A stretch of 5,487 bases of DNA from Flavobacterium sp. (GTDB lineage Bacteria > Bacteroidota > Bacteroidia > Flavobacteriales > Flavobacteriaceae). The position numbers and the translations under genes are program-made. How positions within the stretch are numbered: the first letter of the stretch is position 1; each line of letters opens with the position of its first letter. Below the pieces are notes generated by a model. It was not told the origin of the DNA. It saw only the letters and a list, made by a program, of their open reading frames with translations, and ran no database searches. This document shows positions 4,973 through 5,487 of the stretch, in pieces. The DNA lies in contig JASLID010000009.1 in NCBI GenBank assembly GCA_030153045.1, positions 1-5,487 on the forward strand, written 5' to 3'.

Positions 4973-5487
4973 AGTATTTAGTTTTTAATAAACTTAGTAT
5001 TCGACGTTCCTCTATCTGAATTAATTTTAATAAAATAATTTCCTGACGATAAACTAGAAACATCAACCGTTTTAATTTCTTTCGCATTTGGAATGACTAA
5101 AACCAGTTGTCCTAAAGTGTTGTAAATATTGATTGACGTTATTTCAATAGTTTCTTTTGTAGCAATATTTAAAACATCGCTAACCGGATTTGGATATACA
5201 TTAAAGTAGTTTGAAAACTCAAAATCCTGTCTACCTAATGCTGCGATGGTTGTTGTAGCTGTATTCGTTACAATTGGGAAATTGTAATCGAAATAGATAC
5301 TTGCCGTATTGCTAAACGTATTTCCTAAAACCAACGTTGGTTTCGTTTTTATTTTAAAAGCCACATAACCATCATTATTAGCATCATCAAAAGGTAAATT
5401 GATGTTTTCGAAAATGAATTCCACTTTGTTTCCTGAAGTAATGTTGGTTACAAACGAATGACTTCCTTTCATTGGAACTAATGAATT
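4949..5487 (-). repeat. Upstream copy of the long direct repeat (runs off the window)
   Basis: Partner of 2427-2965 in the same orientation and without gaps. It spans the terminator stem, the stop region and the coding part of the T9SS tail and pre-tail domain. Similarity is still strong at the window edge, so the repeat continues outside. Confidence 0.9.
4978..5487 (-). CDS. C-terminal part of a paralogous T9SS-sorted protein (5' end outside window)
   Basis: The frame is open to the right edge and encodes the last 169 residues. The in-frame ATG at 5472 is internal: the codons before it read NSLVP and match NSLVA of the neighbouring protein, so it is not the start. The visible part holds the end of the pre-tail domain (VEFIFENINLPFDDANNDGY, then SIYFDYNFPIV) and a full T9SS type A sorting domain (YFNVYPNPVSDVLNI, INIYNTLGQLVLVIPNAKEI, SSLSSGNYFIKINSD). 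It differs from residues 650-818 of the neighbour at 14 of 169 positions with no gap. By analogy it is probably also a signal-peptide-bearing surface or secreted LRR protein, but its N-terminal part is unseen and may differ. It has its own terminator and lies 65 bases upstream of the neighbour's start. Confidence 0.92.
   Translation of the reverse strand, partial: NSLVPMKGSHSFVTNITSGNKVEFIFENINLPFDDANNDGYVAFKIKTKPTLVLGNTFSNTASIYFDYNFPIVTNTATTTIAALGRQDFEFSNYFNVYPNPVSDVLNIATKETIEITSINIYNTLGQLVLVIPNAKEIKTVDVSSLSSGNYFIKINSDRGTSNTKFIKN

Noticed and set aside
4978..5472. The 164-residue frame from ATG 5472 as a complete small gene
   Set aside because: The frame continues upstream to the window edge and the upstream codons match the paralogue, so the ATG is an internal Met.

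Overview
The window looks like chromosome of a low-GC member of the Bacteroidota, most likely Flavobacterium or a close relative. Four things point that way: two proteins with a C-terminal type IX secretion (T9SS) sorting domain, TAnnTTTG-type promoter boxes, no clear Shine-Dalgarno sequences, and a pyrR-pyrB pair whose proteins read as flavobacterial. I see no tRNA, rRNA, CRISPR array, transposase or phage gene.

Left part (1-425): the 3' end of a rightward gene for a small protein with an extremely acidic, aspartate-rich tail. It converges on the leftward genes at a strong, probably bidirectional, terminator hairpin.

Centre (445-2251, minus strand): a tight operon read as pyrR (PRPP-binding uracil phosphoribosyltransferase/regulator family), pyrB (aspartate carbamoyltransferase, second step of de novo UMP synthesis) and a 110-residue STAS-like protein. 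The gaps are only 1 and 9 bases. The leader upstream of pyrR is short and shows no recognisable PyrR attenuator. It is preceded by a perfect 28-bp inverted repeat of REP type (2332-2401).

Right part (2427-5487, minus strand): a complete 818-residue secreted leucine-rich-repeat protein. Its order is signal peptide, EF-hand-like loop, about a dozen 21-residue LRRs with a cysteine ladder, beta-sandwich-like modules, a conserved pre-tail domain and a T9SS tail. Immediately upstream of it lies the 3' end of a paralogue, cut by the window edge. The two copies share about 92 % identity over the 169 residues that can be compared, and both end in the same type of GNRA-loop terminator. They therefore form a tandem direct-repeat pair encoding cell-surface or secreted proteins.

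The pyrimidine operon is housekeeping. The LRR pair is the accessory, fast-evolving part. I did not find a convincing unknown system. The points most worth a second look are the tandem T9SS paralogues, the REP palindrome beside the pyr promoter, and the STAS-like third gene of the operon.
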